The notes: generated by a model from the sequence alone, not told the origin. Counted from the stretch's first letter, positions 41,804-51,744 are shown. The stretch: DNA of 64,000 bases from AA29 sp041481445 (GCA_041481445.1 JBGPBV010000019.1:7770-71769), one strand, 5' to 3'. Made by a program: numbers and translations.

Positions 41804-44086
41804 ATGCCCGTCGAGGGCCGCCGCATCGAGGTCGAGGGAGTGGTCCAGGGCGTGGGCTTCCGCCCCTGGGTCTGGCGCTTGGCGCGCGAGCGCGGGCTGT
41901 CCGGCCGGGTCCTCAACCACGCCCGCGGAGTGACCATCGACGCCTTCGGGCCCGGGTCCGCCCTCGCCGGGTTCGAGGAGCGCCTGCGCGCGGCCCCCCC
42001 GCCCGCGGCCGTGATCACCGCACTGCACGCCACCGCCATCTCCCCCCAGGAGCGCGCGAACGACGGGTTCGTGATCGTCGAGAGCGAGGGGAAGGGACGG
42101 CGGCGGGTGTCCATTCCGCCCGACCTCGCCACCTGCGCGGAGTGCGCGGAAGAGGTCCTCGACCCCCGCAACCGGCGCTACCGGTACCCCTTCACGAACT
42201 GCACGAGCTGCGGCCCGCGCCTCACGATCGCGCGCGACGTCCCCTACGACCGCCCGCTCACCACGATGTCCGCCTTCCGGATGTGCGCCCGGTGCCAGGA
42301 GGAGTACGACGATCCCCGCGACCGGAGGTTCCACGCGCAGCCCAACGCGTGTCCGGAGTGCGGGCCGCGGCTGCGTGCCCTCACTCCCGCCGGCGACGTC
42401 GTCCCCGGCGACCCCATCCGGGCCGCCGCCGCCGCCCTCCGTTCGGGGCTCACCGTCGCCGTCAAGGGCATCGGAGGGTTCCACCTGGCCTGCGACGCCT
42501 TCTCGGGGGCGGCGGTCTGCGTCCTGCGCGCGCGCAAGCAGCGGGAGGAGAAGCCGTTCGCGGTGATGGTGCGCGACCTCGCCTCCGCCGACGCGATGGC
42601 GGAGCTGTCGGAGGCGGAGGCCGTCCTGCTCACCGGGGTGGAGCGGCCGATCGTCCTCGTGCGCCGGCGCCCGGGATGCCCGCTCACGGCCGAGATCGCG
42701 CCGGGCAGCCCGCTGGTGGGATTGATGCTCCCGTACTCGCCCCTGCACCTCCTGCTCCTGCGCGAAGCCGGCCACGCCCTCGTCATGACGTCGGGCAACC
42801 TGTCCGACGAGCCGATGGTCACCACCAACGAAGAGGCCCGCGATCGCCTTCGCGACGTGGCCGACCTCTTCCTCGTCCACGACCGGGAGATCGAGACGCG
42901 CTGCGACGATTCGGTGGCGCGGGTGATCGCGGGACGGCCGGTCCTGCTGCGGCGGTCCCGCGGCTACGTCCCGCGCCCGGTGCGGCTGGCCCGGGGCGTC
43001 GTCGCGCCCGTCCTCGCCTGCGGGGGCCACCTCAAGAACGCGTTCTGCCTGGCCGAGGGCACCGAGGCCTGGCTGGGCCCGCACGTCGGCGACCTCGACA
43101 CGATGGAGGCGCTGCGGTCGCTCACCACCGCGATCGAGCGGATGGAGCGCTTCCTCGGGATCGCCCCCGAGGTGATCGCGCACGACCTCCACCCGGACTA
43201 CGCCTCGACCACCTACGCGCAGACGCGGTCGGAGACGCTCAAGGTGGGCGTGCAGCACCACCACGCGCACGTGGCCGCGGCCATGGCCGAGCACGGCCTC
43301 GAGGGCCCGGCCATCGGAGTGGCCTACGACGGGACCGGATACGGCACGGACGGGACGGCCTGGGGGGGCGAGCTGCTCTTGGCCGAGTACGGCCGCTTCG
43401 AGCGCCTGGCGACCTTCCGTCCGCTGCCGCTCCCCGGAGGCGAGACGGCCGTCCGCGAGGTCTGGCGCCTGGCCCTCGCCCTCCTCGACGACGCCTTCGG
43501 GGAGGAAGCTCCCCTGGACCGGTTCCCCGTCTTCGCCGGCGACCGCGCGGCCGCGGTCGAGGTCGTCCGCCAGATGATGCGCCGGGGCTTCAACGTCCCC
43601 CGCGCGCACGGCGTCGGGCGGTACTTCGACGCCGTGGCCGCGCTCGTCCTCGGCCGCGCCACCGTCTCCTTCGAAGGACAGGCCGCCCTCGAATGGAACG
43701 CGGTCGCCGACCGCAGCGAGGCGGGCGCCTACGGCTACCTGATCGAGCGCGAGCAGGCGCCCTGGCAGCTCGACCTGCGGCCCACGGTGCGGCAGGTCGT
43801 GCGCGACGTGCTGGCCGGCGAAGCCGCGGCCGCGATCTCCGCGCGCTTCCACAACACGCTGGCCTCCGCCACCGCCCTCCTGGTCCGGGAGGCGGTGAAG
43901 CAGCACGGCCCGCTGCCGGTCGTCCTCACCGGGGGCTGCTTCCAGAACGACCTCCTCGCCGAGGGGGTCCTCGGGGAGCTGTCCGGCCTCGACGTGCGCC
44001 TCCACGCCCAGGTCCCGCCCGGCGACGGCGGGCTGGCCCTGGGGCAGGCGCTGGTGGCGGACGCCCTCGTGCGGGGGAGGGAATGA
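41804..44086 (+). CDS. hypF: carbamoyltransferase HypF
   Basis: HypF makes the thiocarbamoyl group on HypE that becomes the cyanide ligands of the NiFe site. Domain order is complete: acylphosphatase (RIEVEGVVQGVGFRPWVWRL), two zinc-finger pairs (CAECAEEV with CTSCGPRLT, then CARCQEEY with CPECGPRL), the YrdC-like domain (TVAVKGIGGFHLACDA, LVMTSGNLSDEPMVTTN) and the Kae1-like domain (QHHHAHVAAAMAEHGLEG, AYDGTGYGTDGTAWGGEL, VLTGGCFQNDLLAEGV). I prefer the ATG at 41804 because HypF proteins normally begin a few residues before the acylphosphatase motif; the ATG at 41768 would add 12 residues and overlaps a palindrome. About 760 residues is normal. The stop overlaps the next gene by ATGA. Confidence 0.92.
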   Translation: MPVEGRRIEVEGVVQGVGFRPWVWRLARERGLSGRVLNHARGVTIDAFGPGSALAGFEERLRAAPPPAAVITALHATAISPQERANDGFVIVESEGKGRRRVSIPPDLATCAECAEEVLDPRNRRYRYPFTNCTSCGPRLTIARDVPYDRPLTTMSAFRMCARCQEEYDDPRDRRFHAQPNACPECGPRLRALTPAGDVVPGDPIRAAAAALRSGLTVAVKGIGGFHLACDAFSGAAVCVLRARKQREEKPFAVMVRDLASADAMAELSEAEAVLLTGVERPIVLVRRRPGCPLTAEIAPGSPLVGLMLPYSPLHLLLLREAGHALVMTSGNLSDEPMVTTNEEARDRLRDVADLFLVHDREIETRCDDSVARVIAGRPVLLRRSRGYVPRPVRLARGVVAPVLACGGHLKNAFCLAEGTEAWLGPHVGDLDTMEALRSLTTAIERMERFLGIAPEVIAHDLHPDYASTTYAQTRSETLKVGVQHHHAHVAAAMAEHGLEGPAIGVAYDGTGYGTDGTAWGGELLLAEYGRFERLATFRPLPLPGGETAVREVWRLALALLDDAFGEEAPLDRFPVFAGDRAAAVEVVRQMMRRGFNVPRAHGVGRYFDAVAALVLGRATVSFEGQAALEWNAVADRSEAGAYGYLIEREQAPWQLDLRPTVRQVVRDVLAGEAAAAISARFHNTLASATALLVREAVKQHGPLPVVLTGGCFQNDLLAEGVLGELSGLDVRLHAQVPPGDGGLALGQALVADALVRGRE

Positions 44087-44331
44087 ACGGCGCGGAGGGG
44101 AGTCTCCTGGCGGTGGCGGAGGTGGTCTCCATCGAGGAGGGCACCGAGGGGCGGACGGGCGTCGTCTCCGTCCGCGGCGCGCACACGCGCGTCGCCCTCG
44201 ACCTCGTGCCGCGGGCGCGCGTGGGCGACGCCGTGCTCGTGCACGCGGGCGTCGCCATCGGCAGCTGGCGCGAGGAGCGCCCGTGGGAGGAGGAGGAGGC
44301 GCCATGTGCCTGGCCGTGCCGGGACGCCTGA
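44083..44331 (+). CDS. HypC-like small protein lacking the N-terminal Cys
   Basis: The 82-residue product resembles the beta-barrel part of HypC/HupF chaperones in VVSVRGAHTRVALDLVPRAR and VGDAVLVHAGVAIGSW, similar to the true HypC that follows. It lacks the essential N-terminal MCxxxP motif, starting instead with MNGAEGSLLAVAEVV, so it cannot carry the Fe(CN)2CO unit the usual way. It starts inside the hypF stop (ATGA) and its C-terminal 28 bases overlap hypC; its only cysteines (APCAWPCRDA) come from that overlap. It could be a regulatory or decoy partner of HypD, or a relic of duplication. The family link rests on weak similarity. Confidence 0.65.
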   Translation: MNGAEGSLLAVAEVVSIEEGTEGRTGVVSVRGAHTRVALDLVPRARVGDAVLVHAGVAIGSWREERPWEEEEAPCAWPCRDA

Positions 44332-44550
44332 CCGAGATACTGGGCGAGGGCGAGCTCCGCATGGGGCGCGTGGACTTCGACGGCGTGGCCCGGCAGGCCT
44401 GCCTGGCCTACCTGCCGGAGGCGCGCGTGGGCGACTACGTGCTCGTCCACGTCGGGTTCGCCATCTCGCGCATCGACGAGGAGCAGGCGAAGGAGACGCT
44501 GCGCGCCCTGGCCCAGATCGGCGAGCCCACGGTGCCGGACGAGGATCCCG

Positions 44551-44564
<14 letters not shown>
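44304..44564 (+). CDS. hypC: hydrogenase formation chaperone HypC
   Basis: HypC carries the iron centre from HypD to the hydrogenase large subunit. The 86-residue protein begins with the essential MCLAVPGRLTEI (Cys2 after Met removal), then VDFDGVARQACLAYLPEA and VGDYVLVHVGFAISRIDEEQ, all standard. GGAGGAGGAGG precedes the ATG at 44304. It overlaps the upstream HypC-like gene by 28 bases and hypD by 14, so hypC, hypD and the degenerate copy are made together. Confidence 0.93.
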
Positions 44565-45648
<1,084 letters not shown>

Positions 45649-45650
45649 AC

Positions 45651-46706
45651 ATGGCGCAGGCTTCGGAGGCTCTCCTGTCGTGTCCCGCTCCCATCGACCA
45701 TTCCGATTTCGTGCAGCTCGCCCACGGCGGCGGCGGGCGCAAGATGGCGCGCCTCATCGAGACGGTCCTGGTGCCCGCCTTCTCCAACCCGGCCCTGGCC
45801 GCCCTCGGCGACGGCGCGATCGTACACGTCGGCACCGAGGACCTGGCCTTCACCACCGACACCTTCGTGGTGAAGCCGCTGTTCTTCCCGGGGGGCGACA
45901 TCGGCTCCCTGGCCATCCACGGCACCGCCAACGACCTGGCCATGTGCGGGGCGGAGCCGATCGCCTTCAGCGCGGGGTTCGTGGTCGAGGAAGGCTTCCC
46001 CATGGAGCAGCTCCACCGCCTGGTCGCCTCCATGGCGCTCGCGGCCGCCCACGTGGGCGCTCCCGTCGTCACCGGCGACACGAAGGTCGTGGACAAGGGC
46101 AAGGGGGACGGCATCTTCATCAATACGTCGGGCATCGGGAGGGTGCGGCCGGACGTCCGCGTCGGCCCCCAGCGGGCGCGGCCGGGCGACGCCGTGCTCG
46201 TCTCCGGTCCCGTCGGCGACCACGGCATCGCGGTGATGGCCGCGCGCGAGGGGATCGAGTTCGCCACCGACCTCCAGAGCGACAGCGCGCCGGTGCTCGA
46301 CCTCGTCCGCGCCCTCCTCGACGCCGTCCCCGACGCGCACGTCCTGCGCGACCCCACGCGAGGCGGGCTGGCCACCGCGCTGGTCGAGATCGCGAGCGCG
46401 TCGCGAACCGCCATACGGCTCGACGAGGCCGCGATCCCGGTGCGCCCGGAGGTGCGGGGGGCGTGCGAGCTGCTCGGCTTCGACCCGCTCTACGTGGCCT
46501 GCGAGGGGCGGTTCCTGGCCATCGTGCCCGGCGAGCGAGCGGAGGCGGCCCTGGCCGCCGTGCAGTCCCTCCCCTCCGGACGCGAGGCGCGGCTGATCGG
46601 GACCGTGGTCGGCAACGACCCCGGGCACGTGGTCCTGCGGACGCAGATCGGCAGCCACCGGCTCCTCGACCGCCTCTCCGGCGAGCAACTGCCCCGGATC
46701 TGCTGA
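45651..46706 (+). CDS. hypE: carbamoyl dehydratase HypE
   Basis: HypE dehydrates the carbamoyl group on its own C-terminal Cys to a thiocyanate, the cyanide donor. The 351-residue protein has the AIR-synthase-like ATP fold: AHGGGGRKMARLIETVLVPA, TTDTFVVKPLFFPGGDIGSL, HGTANDLAMCGAEPIAFSAG, VTGDTKVVDKGKGDGIFINT and RDPTRGGLATALVEIA. It ends exactly in PRIC, the modified tail. The ATG follows the hypD stop by two bases. Everything needed for activity is present. Confidence 0.94.
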   Translation: MAQASEALLSCPAPIDHSDFVQLAHGGGGRKMARLIETVLVPAFSNPALAALGDGAIVHVGTEDLAFTTDTFVVKPLFFPGGDIGSLAIHGTANDLAMCGAEPIAFSAGFVVEEGFPMEQLHRLVASMALAAAHVGAPVVTGDTKVVDKGKGDGIFINTSGIGRVRPDVRVGPQRARPGDAVLVSGPVGDHGIAVMAAREGIEFATDLQSDSAPVLDLVRALLDAVPDAHVLRDPTRGGLATALVEIASASRTAIRLDEAAIPVRPEVRGACELLGFDPLYVACEGRFLAIVPGERAEAALAAVQSLPSGREARLIGTVVGNDPGHVVLRTQIGSHRLLDRLSGEQLPRIC

Positions 46707-46716
46707 TCGAGCGGCC

Positions 46717-47058
46717 ATGCACGAGTACTCGATCGTCCAGGCCCTGATCGACCGCGTGGAGGCGGAGGCGCGGGCGCGCCAGGCCCGGGCCGTCCACGCC
46801 GTCACCGTGCGCATCGGCGCGCTGTCGGGGGTGGAGCCGGAGCTGCTCGCCTCCGCCTACGGCCTCTGCCGCGAAGGGACGCTGTGCGGCGGCGCGGACC
46901 TGACCGTCGAGCGGGCGGAGGCGCGCTGGGCCTGCCCCGCCTGCGATTGCCCGATCGCGGCGGGCGAGGTGCTGCGCTGCCCGGCCTGCGGAGTGGCCGC
47001 CCGCCTGCTCGGCGGAGACGAGATCATCCTCGAGCGCATCGAGATGGAGGTGGCGTGA
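46717..47058 (+). CDS. hypA: hydrogenase nickel incorporation protein HypA
   Basis: HypA delivers nickel with HypB. The 113-residue protein starts MHEYSIVQALIDRV, whose His2 binds nickel, and holds the zinc site CPACDCPIAAG with LRCPACGVAARL. The ATG is ten bases after hypE, and the stop overlaps the hypB start as TGATG. The zinc site has an extra Cys (CPACDC), a minor variation. Confidence 0.93.
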   Translation: MHEYSIVQALIDRVEAEARARQARAVHAVTVRIGALSGVEPELLASAYGLCREGTLCGGADLTVERAEARWACPACDCPIAAGEVLRCPACGVAARLLGGDEIILERIEMEVA

Positions 47059-47786
47059 TGTGCCAGACCTGCGGCTGCGGCGATCCCGAGATCGTCCCCG
47101 TCGAGCTCAGCGAGAGGATCCTGGCCGGCAACGAGCGGACGGCCCGGCACAACCGCGAGCACTTCGAGGAGCACGGCGTGCTCGCGGTCAACCTGATGGG
47201 CTCGCCGGGCTCGGGCAAGACCGCGGTCCTGGAGGCCACCGCGCGCGCCCTGTCGGGCCGGCGGCGGCTGGCCGCGATCGTGGGCGACCTGGAGACGGAC
47301 CGCGACGCCGAGCGGCTGCGGCGGGCGGGCATTCCCGCCGCCGCCATCACCACCGGCACCGCCTGCCATCTCGACGCCCGGATGGTCCACCACGCGCTGC
47401 ACGGGCTCGACTGGGAGGCGCTCGATCTCCTCGTGATCGAGAACGTCGGCAACCTCGTGTGCCCGGCCGTGTACGACCTCGGCCAGGCCGCGAACGTGGT
47501 CGCCCTGTCCGTCACCGAGGGCGAGGACAAGCCCTTGAAGTACCCGGTCATGTTCCGCACCGCCGACCTCGTCCTGCTCACGAAGATGGACCTGCTGCCG
47601 TACCTGTCCGACATCCGGGTCGCGGCCATCCAGGACGCGCTGGCCCGGGTGATGCCGGAGCCGGCCCTGATCCCGTTCTCGGCGCGCTCCGGACTCGGCA
47701 TGGACGAGTGGGTGCGCTGGCTGGAGAGGCGGGCGGCCACGCCGGCCACGCTCCTCCAGGGGGCCTGCGCGCGCGCGGGAGAGTGA
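47058..47786 (+). CDS. hypB: hydrogenase nickel incorporation GTPase HypB
   Basis: The 242-residue GTPase energises nickel insertion. It starts MCQTCGCGDPEIVPVELSER, carrying the CxxCGC high-affinity nickel motif at the very N-terminus, and has the P-loop GSPGSGKT at 48-55, IVGDLETDRDAERLRRAGI, the metal-site Cys/His in TTGTACHLDARMVHHAL, VIENVGNLVCPAVYDLG and LLTKMDLLPYL. There is no long His-rich stretch, so nickel storage is limited. The ATG at 47058 overlaps the hypA stop. A nickel-transporter-like gene follows ten bases later. Confidence 0.94.
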   Translation: MCQTCGCGDPEIVPVELSERILAGNERTARHNREHFEEHGVLAVNLMGSPGSGKTAVLEATARALSGRRRLAAIVGDLETDRDAERLRRAGIPAAAITTGTACHLDARMVHHALHGLDWEALDLLVIENVGNLVCPAVYDLGQAANVVALSVTEGEDKPLKYPVMFRTADLVLLTKMDLLPYLSDIRVAAIQDALARVMPEPALIPFSARSGLGMDEWVRWLERRAATPATLLQGACARAGE

Positions 47787-47796
47787 GGGCGCCGCC

Positions 47797-48435
47797 GTGT
47801 TCGCCACCCTGGCCTTCACCGCCGCCATCGTAGGCTCGCTCCACTCCCTCGCCCCCGACCACTGGCTTCCGTTCGCGGCGGTGGCGCGCGCGCGGGGCTG
47901 GTCGCCGGCCCGCACCGCCCGCGTCACGCTCGCCGCCGGCTTCGGGCACGTCACCGTCTCCGTCCTCATGGGCCTGCTCGCCCTCTTCCTGGGCCGGCAG
48001 GCGCTGCTCACGTTCGGGCGCCGGCTGGAGGCGCTGGCCGGCGTCCTCCTCGTGGCCTTCGGCGCCGTCTACGCGGCCTGGGGCCTGCGGCGGGCGGCCG
48101 GACACCGGCTCCACGGGCACGCGCACGCCCACTACGACCACGTGCACGACCCCTCGGCCACGTCGGCCTGGACGCTGTTCCTGCTCTTCTCGGCCGATCC
48201 CTGCCTGGCCGTCATCCCGCTGATGCTGGCCGCGGCGCCGCTCGGGGCCGCGCACGTGGCGGGACTGGCCGTGGTGTACGAGCTGGCCACCCTCGGCACG
48301 ATGGTCGCGCTCGTGCTGCCCGCGCTCGCGGGGGCGCGCGTCCTGCGCGCGCGCTGGCTCGACGCCTACGGCGACGCCGCCGCGGGCGTGCTCATCGTGG
48401 CCACCGGCGTGCTCGTCTCCGCCCTCGGCTGGTAG
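47797..48435 (+). CDS. NicO/UreH-like nickel (metal) transporter
   Basis: The 212-residue membrane protein has about six spans. The first contains TAAIVGSLHSLAPDHWLPFA with the HX4DH pattern seen in nickel/cobalt permeases of the NicO/RcnA type. A cytoplasmic or periplasmic loop is His-rich: HRLHGHAHAHYDHVHD. LFSADPCLAVIPLML is in the fourth span. It begins with GTG at 47797, ten bases after hypB, and closes the hyp cluster, so bringing in nickel for the hydrogenase is the best reading. Export of excess metal, as in RcnA, is the alternative. Confidence 0.8.
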   Translation: MFATLAFTAAIVGSLHSLAPDHWLPFAAVARARGWSPARTARVTLAAGFGHVTVSVLMGLLALFLGRQALLTFGRRLEALAGVLLVAFGAVYAAWGLRRAAGHRLHGHAHAHYDHVHDPSATSAWTLFLLFSADPCLAVIPLMLAAAPLGAAHVAGLAVVYELATLGTMVALVLPALAGARVLRARWLDAYGDAAAGVLIVATGVLVSALGW

Positions 48436-48551
48436 GTCCGGACGGCCGCAGGCTTTGCCGCCGCGCCCCCGGCGTGCGCAGCGGTTTCCGCGGCCAGGCC
48501 CCGGGAGCCGACGCCGGACGAGGCAATCCGCTCGAACCGGCCGTCCGTGGG

Positions 48552-48577
48552 CCCCGCCGCGCGACACCGCGGCGGGG
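48552..48577. promoter_or_regulatory. 10-base-pair perfect hairpin between the hyp cluster and uspA
   Basis: Arms CCCCGCCGCG and CGCGGCGGGG surround the loop CGACAC. The pair is G+C only and has no T-run after it, so it is not a standard intrinsic terminator, though it may still stop or pause RNA polymerase after the hyp cluster. It is 51 bases before the uspA start and could also affect that leader. The remainder of this 192-base gap shows nothing else. Confidence 0.45.
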
Positions 48578-48627
48578 AACGCACCTTGCTCATTCCGAGC
48601 CAGACGGGCTCGTGGAGGGAGGTGTCC

Positions 48628-49518
48628 ATGATCAGCGTCCGGCGGATCCTCTGTCCGGTCGATTTCTCCGACCTTTCGCGGCACGCGCTCGCGCATGCGG
48701 CCGTGCTCGCCCGCTGGTACGAGGCCGAGCTGGTGACGCTCTACGCCACCCCACTGGCCCCGGACGTTCCTCCCCTGCCCATGCGGATGAGCTCCGTGCT
48801 CGCGCCGTTCGACGCCCGCGCGATGGCCGGCGAGCTGCAGGCCTTCGCCGGCCCGGTCACGGAGGGCGTGGCCCGGGTGCAGAAGATCGTGCGACCGGGC
48901 GCGGCCGCCCTGGTGATCCTGGACTGCGCGCGCGAGCTGGAGGCCGACCTGCTCGTACTGGGGACGCACGGCCGCACCGGGTTCGAGCGGCTCATGCTGG
49001 GCTCGGTGACGGAGAAGGTGGTGCGCAAGGCGGCCTGCCCGGTCCTCACCATCCCCCGCGGCGCGGAGGCGCGGCCGGACCGTCCCCTCTTCCCGCGCGT
49101 GCTCTGCGGCGTGGACTTCGCGGAGTCCTCCGCCCGCGCCCTGCGCTACGCGCTCTCGCTGGCCGAGGAGGCCGAAGGGCGCCTGAGCCTGCTCCACGTG
49201 GTCGAGTGGCTGCCCGAGGAGCCGCTTCCCGGCGCGCACGGCGACGCCCAGCTCTTCCAGGAGTCGCTCGTGACCGAGGCCCGGAGGCGGCTGGCCGAGC
49301 TCGTGCCCCGGGAGGCGCGGGACTGGTGCGAGGTCGAGACGAGCGTGCGCTGCGGCAAGCCCTACCAGGAGATCCTGCGCGCGGCGGCGGTGGACCGGGC
49401 GGAGCTGATCGTCCTCGGCGTGCACGGCCACGGCGTCATCGATCGCATGCTGTTCGGCTCCACCACCCAGCAGGTCGTCCGGCAGGCGCTCTGCCCCGTG
49501 CTGACGGTCAGGACGTGA
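48628..49518 (+). CDS. tandem-domain universal stress protein (UspA family)
   Basis: The 296-residue protein has two UspA domains. Domain 1 begins ISVRRILCPVDFSDLSRHAL and ends LGTHGRTGFERLMLGSVTEK; domain 2 begins FPRVLCGVDFAESSARAL and ends LGVHGHGVIDRMLFGSTTQQ, both with intact ATP-loop glycines. The ATG at 48628 follows GGAGGGAGG; the open frame upstream is not family-like. It is closely similar to the uspA gene inside the cytochrome operon (domain 1 shares ARWYEAEL). The next gene starts one base after its stop, so the stress protein and the primase-like protein are made together, which may hint at a stress role for that protein. Confidence 0.9.
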   Translation: MISVRRILCPVDFSDLSRHALAHAAVLARWYEAELVTLYATPLAPDVPPLPMRMSSVLAPFDARAMAGELQAFAGPVTEGVARVQKIVRPGAAALVILDCARELEADLLVLGTHGRTGFERLMLGSVTEKVVRKAACPVLTIPRGAEARPDRPLFPRVLCGVDFAESSARALRYALSLAEEAEGRLSLLHVVEWLPEEPLPGAHGDAQLFQESLVTEARRRLAELVPREARDWCEVETSVRCGKPYQEILRAAAVDRAELIVLGVHGHGVIDRMLFGSTTQQVVRQALCPVLTVRT

Positions 49519-49519
49519 C

Positions 49520-50947
49520 ATGGATGCCCCGGACCAGGTCGGTGCGTACTACCGCCGGCCCGCGGTCCGGGCGCGCATCGCCGAATACTGCGGTGGCCGC
49601 GAGGAGGATCCCCTCGGGTTCTCCTCCACCGGCCTCGGCGGGTACGGTGGCCGCCGGCGGCTGCGGATGCCGGAGATGGCGGTGGTGCCGTTCGGCAACG
49701 GCGACTTCGCGCGCCTCCTCGAGGAGGGGGTGGACGTGTCCCGGTCGCTCGCCGACCGCGGGGGCACGCTGATCCAGCTCGACCTCGATTACGTGAACCG
49801 TCTCGACCCCGGCGAGCCGTACCGCGATCCCGCCCGCTGCTTCGACCGCCTGGAGCCGGTGCACCGCGCGGTGTGCGCCGCGTTCGAGCGTTTCGCCGTC
49901 CCCACCTTCGTCCTCATGACCGGCCGCGGCTATCACTACACCGCCCGCGCCGTGCGGGGGGCGCGGCTGCACGACGACCTCGTCTCGATCGCGTCGGTGG
50001 CACCCCCCGTCCGGGCGCGGTACGAGGCGGAGCAGGCGCGGGAGCCCCTCGCCGTCTCGATGGGCCAGGCCCACGACGGCGCGGGCCGGCTCCTCGAGCA
50101 CCTCGCCCACGTCATCGTGCGCTCCCTGCGCGGCCGCACCGCGATCCCCGTCACGATCGCGGACGTGCCGCCTCCCGGGCAGGGACCCTACGCCTGCCTC
50201 GACCTCACCGCCTACGGCGATCCGTTGTCGAGCCGGCATGCGCGCTGCGCGTTCTCGAGCCACCAGAAGGCCTGGGTCGAGGGGATCGCTCCCGACCGGC
50301 CGTTCGTGCTCGCCCTGCCGCGAGACGCCCTCGACCGGAGCGAGCTGCTCCGCGCGAGGCGAGACCCGGAGTCGGCGGCACGTCTGGCCGCGGACACGTC
50401 GGTGGCGATCCCCGACGTCACGGACGCCCCCGGCTGGGTCGCCGCCTACGCGCGCAGCGCCCTGGCCCGCTTCCATCGGCACTTCGACCAGACCCTGCCT
50501 GCCGGCCCGGAAGCGGCCGCCGGCGCGTATCTCCGGTTGGCCCCGGGCGCGCTCCCATCCTGCGTGACGGGTCCGCTCGGCCACCCCAATCCCGCCCTGC
50601 TGGTTCCCACCGCGCTGCGCGCGGTGGCCCTGGTGCTCTGGGCGGGGGGCTGGGAGGCGCGCGCCGTGTCCGACCTCGTGCGCTCGCGCTACGAGGCCGA
50701 CCATGGCTGGGGCGACCTCTGGGAGCGCTACTCCGCGGCGGCGCGGGCGGATTTCTACGTGCGCATCATCATCGGCGCCGTGGTGACGGGGCTCGACGAC
50801 GGCTCGGACTTCCTCTGCGCCAGCCACCAGGCGCGCGGTGCCTGCCCGGGCGGCGACTGCGGTCACGAGCTGGGCCGCCTCTTCCCCGCCGGGCGGGCGG
50901 CGCGGCTGGCCGCCGGCCTGACCCGCACGGTCGTCCTCGCGCCATGA
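49520..50947 (+). CDS. unrecognised protein with motifs like archaeo-eukaryotic primases
   Basis: The 475-residue protein has no family I recognise with certainty. Its layout fits a divergent AEP primase/polymerase: YYRRPAVRARIAEYCGG at residue 10; an acidic hhDhD motif, IQLDLDYVN (88-90); MTGRGYHYTARAV (134-140), like the SGxGxHh motif II; and CLDLTAYGDP near residue 226, a possible motif III Asp, followed by RCAFSSHQKAW, similar to the RLPGSxHxKTG stretch of archaeal primase small subunits. The C-terminus has CASHQARGACPGGDCGHE (from residue 434), which could bind zinc. No signal or membrane segments. One base separates it from uspA and it overlaps the TIM-barrel gene by ATGA. The assignment is tentative and rests on motifs alone. 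Confidence 0.55.
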   Translation: MDAPDQVGAYYRRPAVRARIAEYCGGREEDPLGFSSTGLGGYGGRRRLRMPEMAVVPFGNGDFARLLEEGVDVSRSLADRGGTLIQLDLDYVNRLDPGEPYRDPARCFDRLEPVHRAVCAAFERFAVPTFVLMTGRGYHYTARAVRGARLHDDLVSIASVAPPVRARYEAEQAREPLAVSMGQAHDGAGRLLEHLAHVIVRSLRGRTAIPVTIADVPPPGQGPYACLDLTAYGDPLSSRHARCAFSSHQKAWVEGIAPDRPFVLALPRDALDRSELLRARRDPESAARLAADTSVAIPDVTDAPGWVAAYARSALARFHRHFDQTLPAGPEAAAGAYLRLAPGALPSCVTGPLGHPNPALLVPTALRAVALVLWAGGWEARAVSDLVRSRYEADHGWGDLWERYSAAARADFYVRIIIGAVVTGLDDGSDFLCASHQARGACPGGDCGHELGRLFPAGRAARLAAGLTRTVVLAP

Positions 50948-51744
50948 AGTGGGAGGTCGGGCTCTCCACCGGCATCGCCTATCGTGACCCCATCGAGGAC
51001 GTCCTGCCCCAGCTTCCCGGCCACGGCTTCCGCGCGATCGAGGTGTCGACCGCCCCCGCCCATCTCGACGTCGCGGACGTGCCGCGCCTCCACCGCCTGC
51101 GGACCCAGGTGGACGACCTCGGGCTCCGCGTCCACTCGCTGCACGCGCCGTTCGGCCACGACGTGAACCTGACCGACCCCGACCACGGGCGGCGGCAGTA
51201 CGCCCTGCACCGGCTCACGCTCGCCGCCGACGCCCTGCTGGTCCTGGGGGGACGGCTCTACGTCGTCCATCCCGGAGGCGAGGACCAGCGCTGGGTCTGG
51301 GACCGCGACCGGCGCCTGCACCTCAGCGTGGAGGGTCTCCACGAGGTCTGGCGGGCCTGCCGGGAGCGGGGATTGACGCTGGCGGTGGAGACGCCGCTTC
51401 CCCATCTCCTCGGGGGCCAGCCGGACGACTTCGACTGGATCCTCGAGCGCCTTCCCCACGAAGGGACCGGCGTCTGCATCGACACCTCGCACCTGTCCCT
51501 GGCCGGCTGCCTGCTCGGGACGATCGCGACCGTGCGCGGGCGTCTCGTGCACGTTCAGGCGAGCGACAACCGGGGACACACGGACGACCATATGCCCCCG
51601 GGCACGGGCGTGATCGACTGGGTGGCCGTCTACGGCGCGCTGGACGCCGCGCGCTACGCCGGCGTGTTCATGCTCGAAGTCTCCGGTGAGGGCGACCTCG
51701 CCTCCAGACTGGCCGGCCTCGCCGATTGGAGAAGCCGTGCCTGA
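50944..51744 (+). CDS. sugar phosphate isomerase/epimerase family TIM barrel (AP endonuclease 2 superfamily)
   Basis: This 266-residue protein has the xylose-isomerase-like TIM barrel shared by sugar isomerases and endonuclease IV. Metal-site landmarks are in order: VHSLHAPFGHDVNLTDPD, LYVVHPGGEDQ, LAVETPLPHLL with Glu, VCIDTSHLSLAG with Asp and His, HVQASDNRGHTDDHMPPGTG, and a final Glu in FMLEVSGEGD. The short loops and the HxxDNxGxxDxHxxPGxG segment point to the isomerase group rather than a bona fide DNA repair nuclease, but the neighbour with primase-like motifs keeps a nucleic-acid role open. It overlaps that gene by ATGA and the phosphopantetheinyl transferase by eight bases. Confidence 0.82.
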   Translation: MKWEVGLSTGIAYRDPIEDVLPQLPGHGFRAIEVSTAPAHLDVADVPRLHRLRTQVDDLGLRVHSLHAPFGHDVNLTDPDHGRRQYALHRLTLAADALLVLGGRLYVVHPGGEDQRWVWDRDRRLHLSVEGLHEVWRACRERGLTLAVETPLPHLLGGQPDDFDWILERLPHEGTGVCIDTSHLSLAGCLLGTIATVRGRLVHVQASDNRGHTDDHMPPGTGVIDWVAVYGALDAARYAGVFMLEVSGEGDLASRLAGLADWRSRA

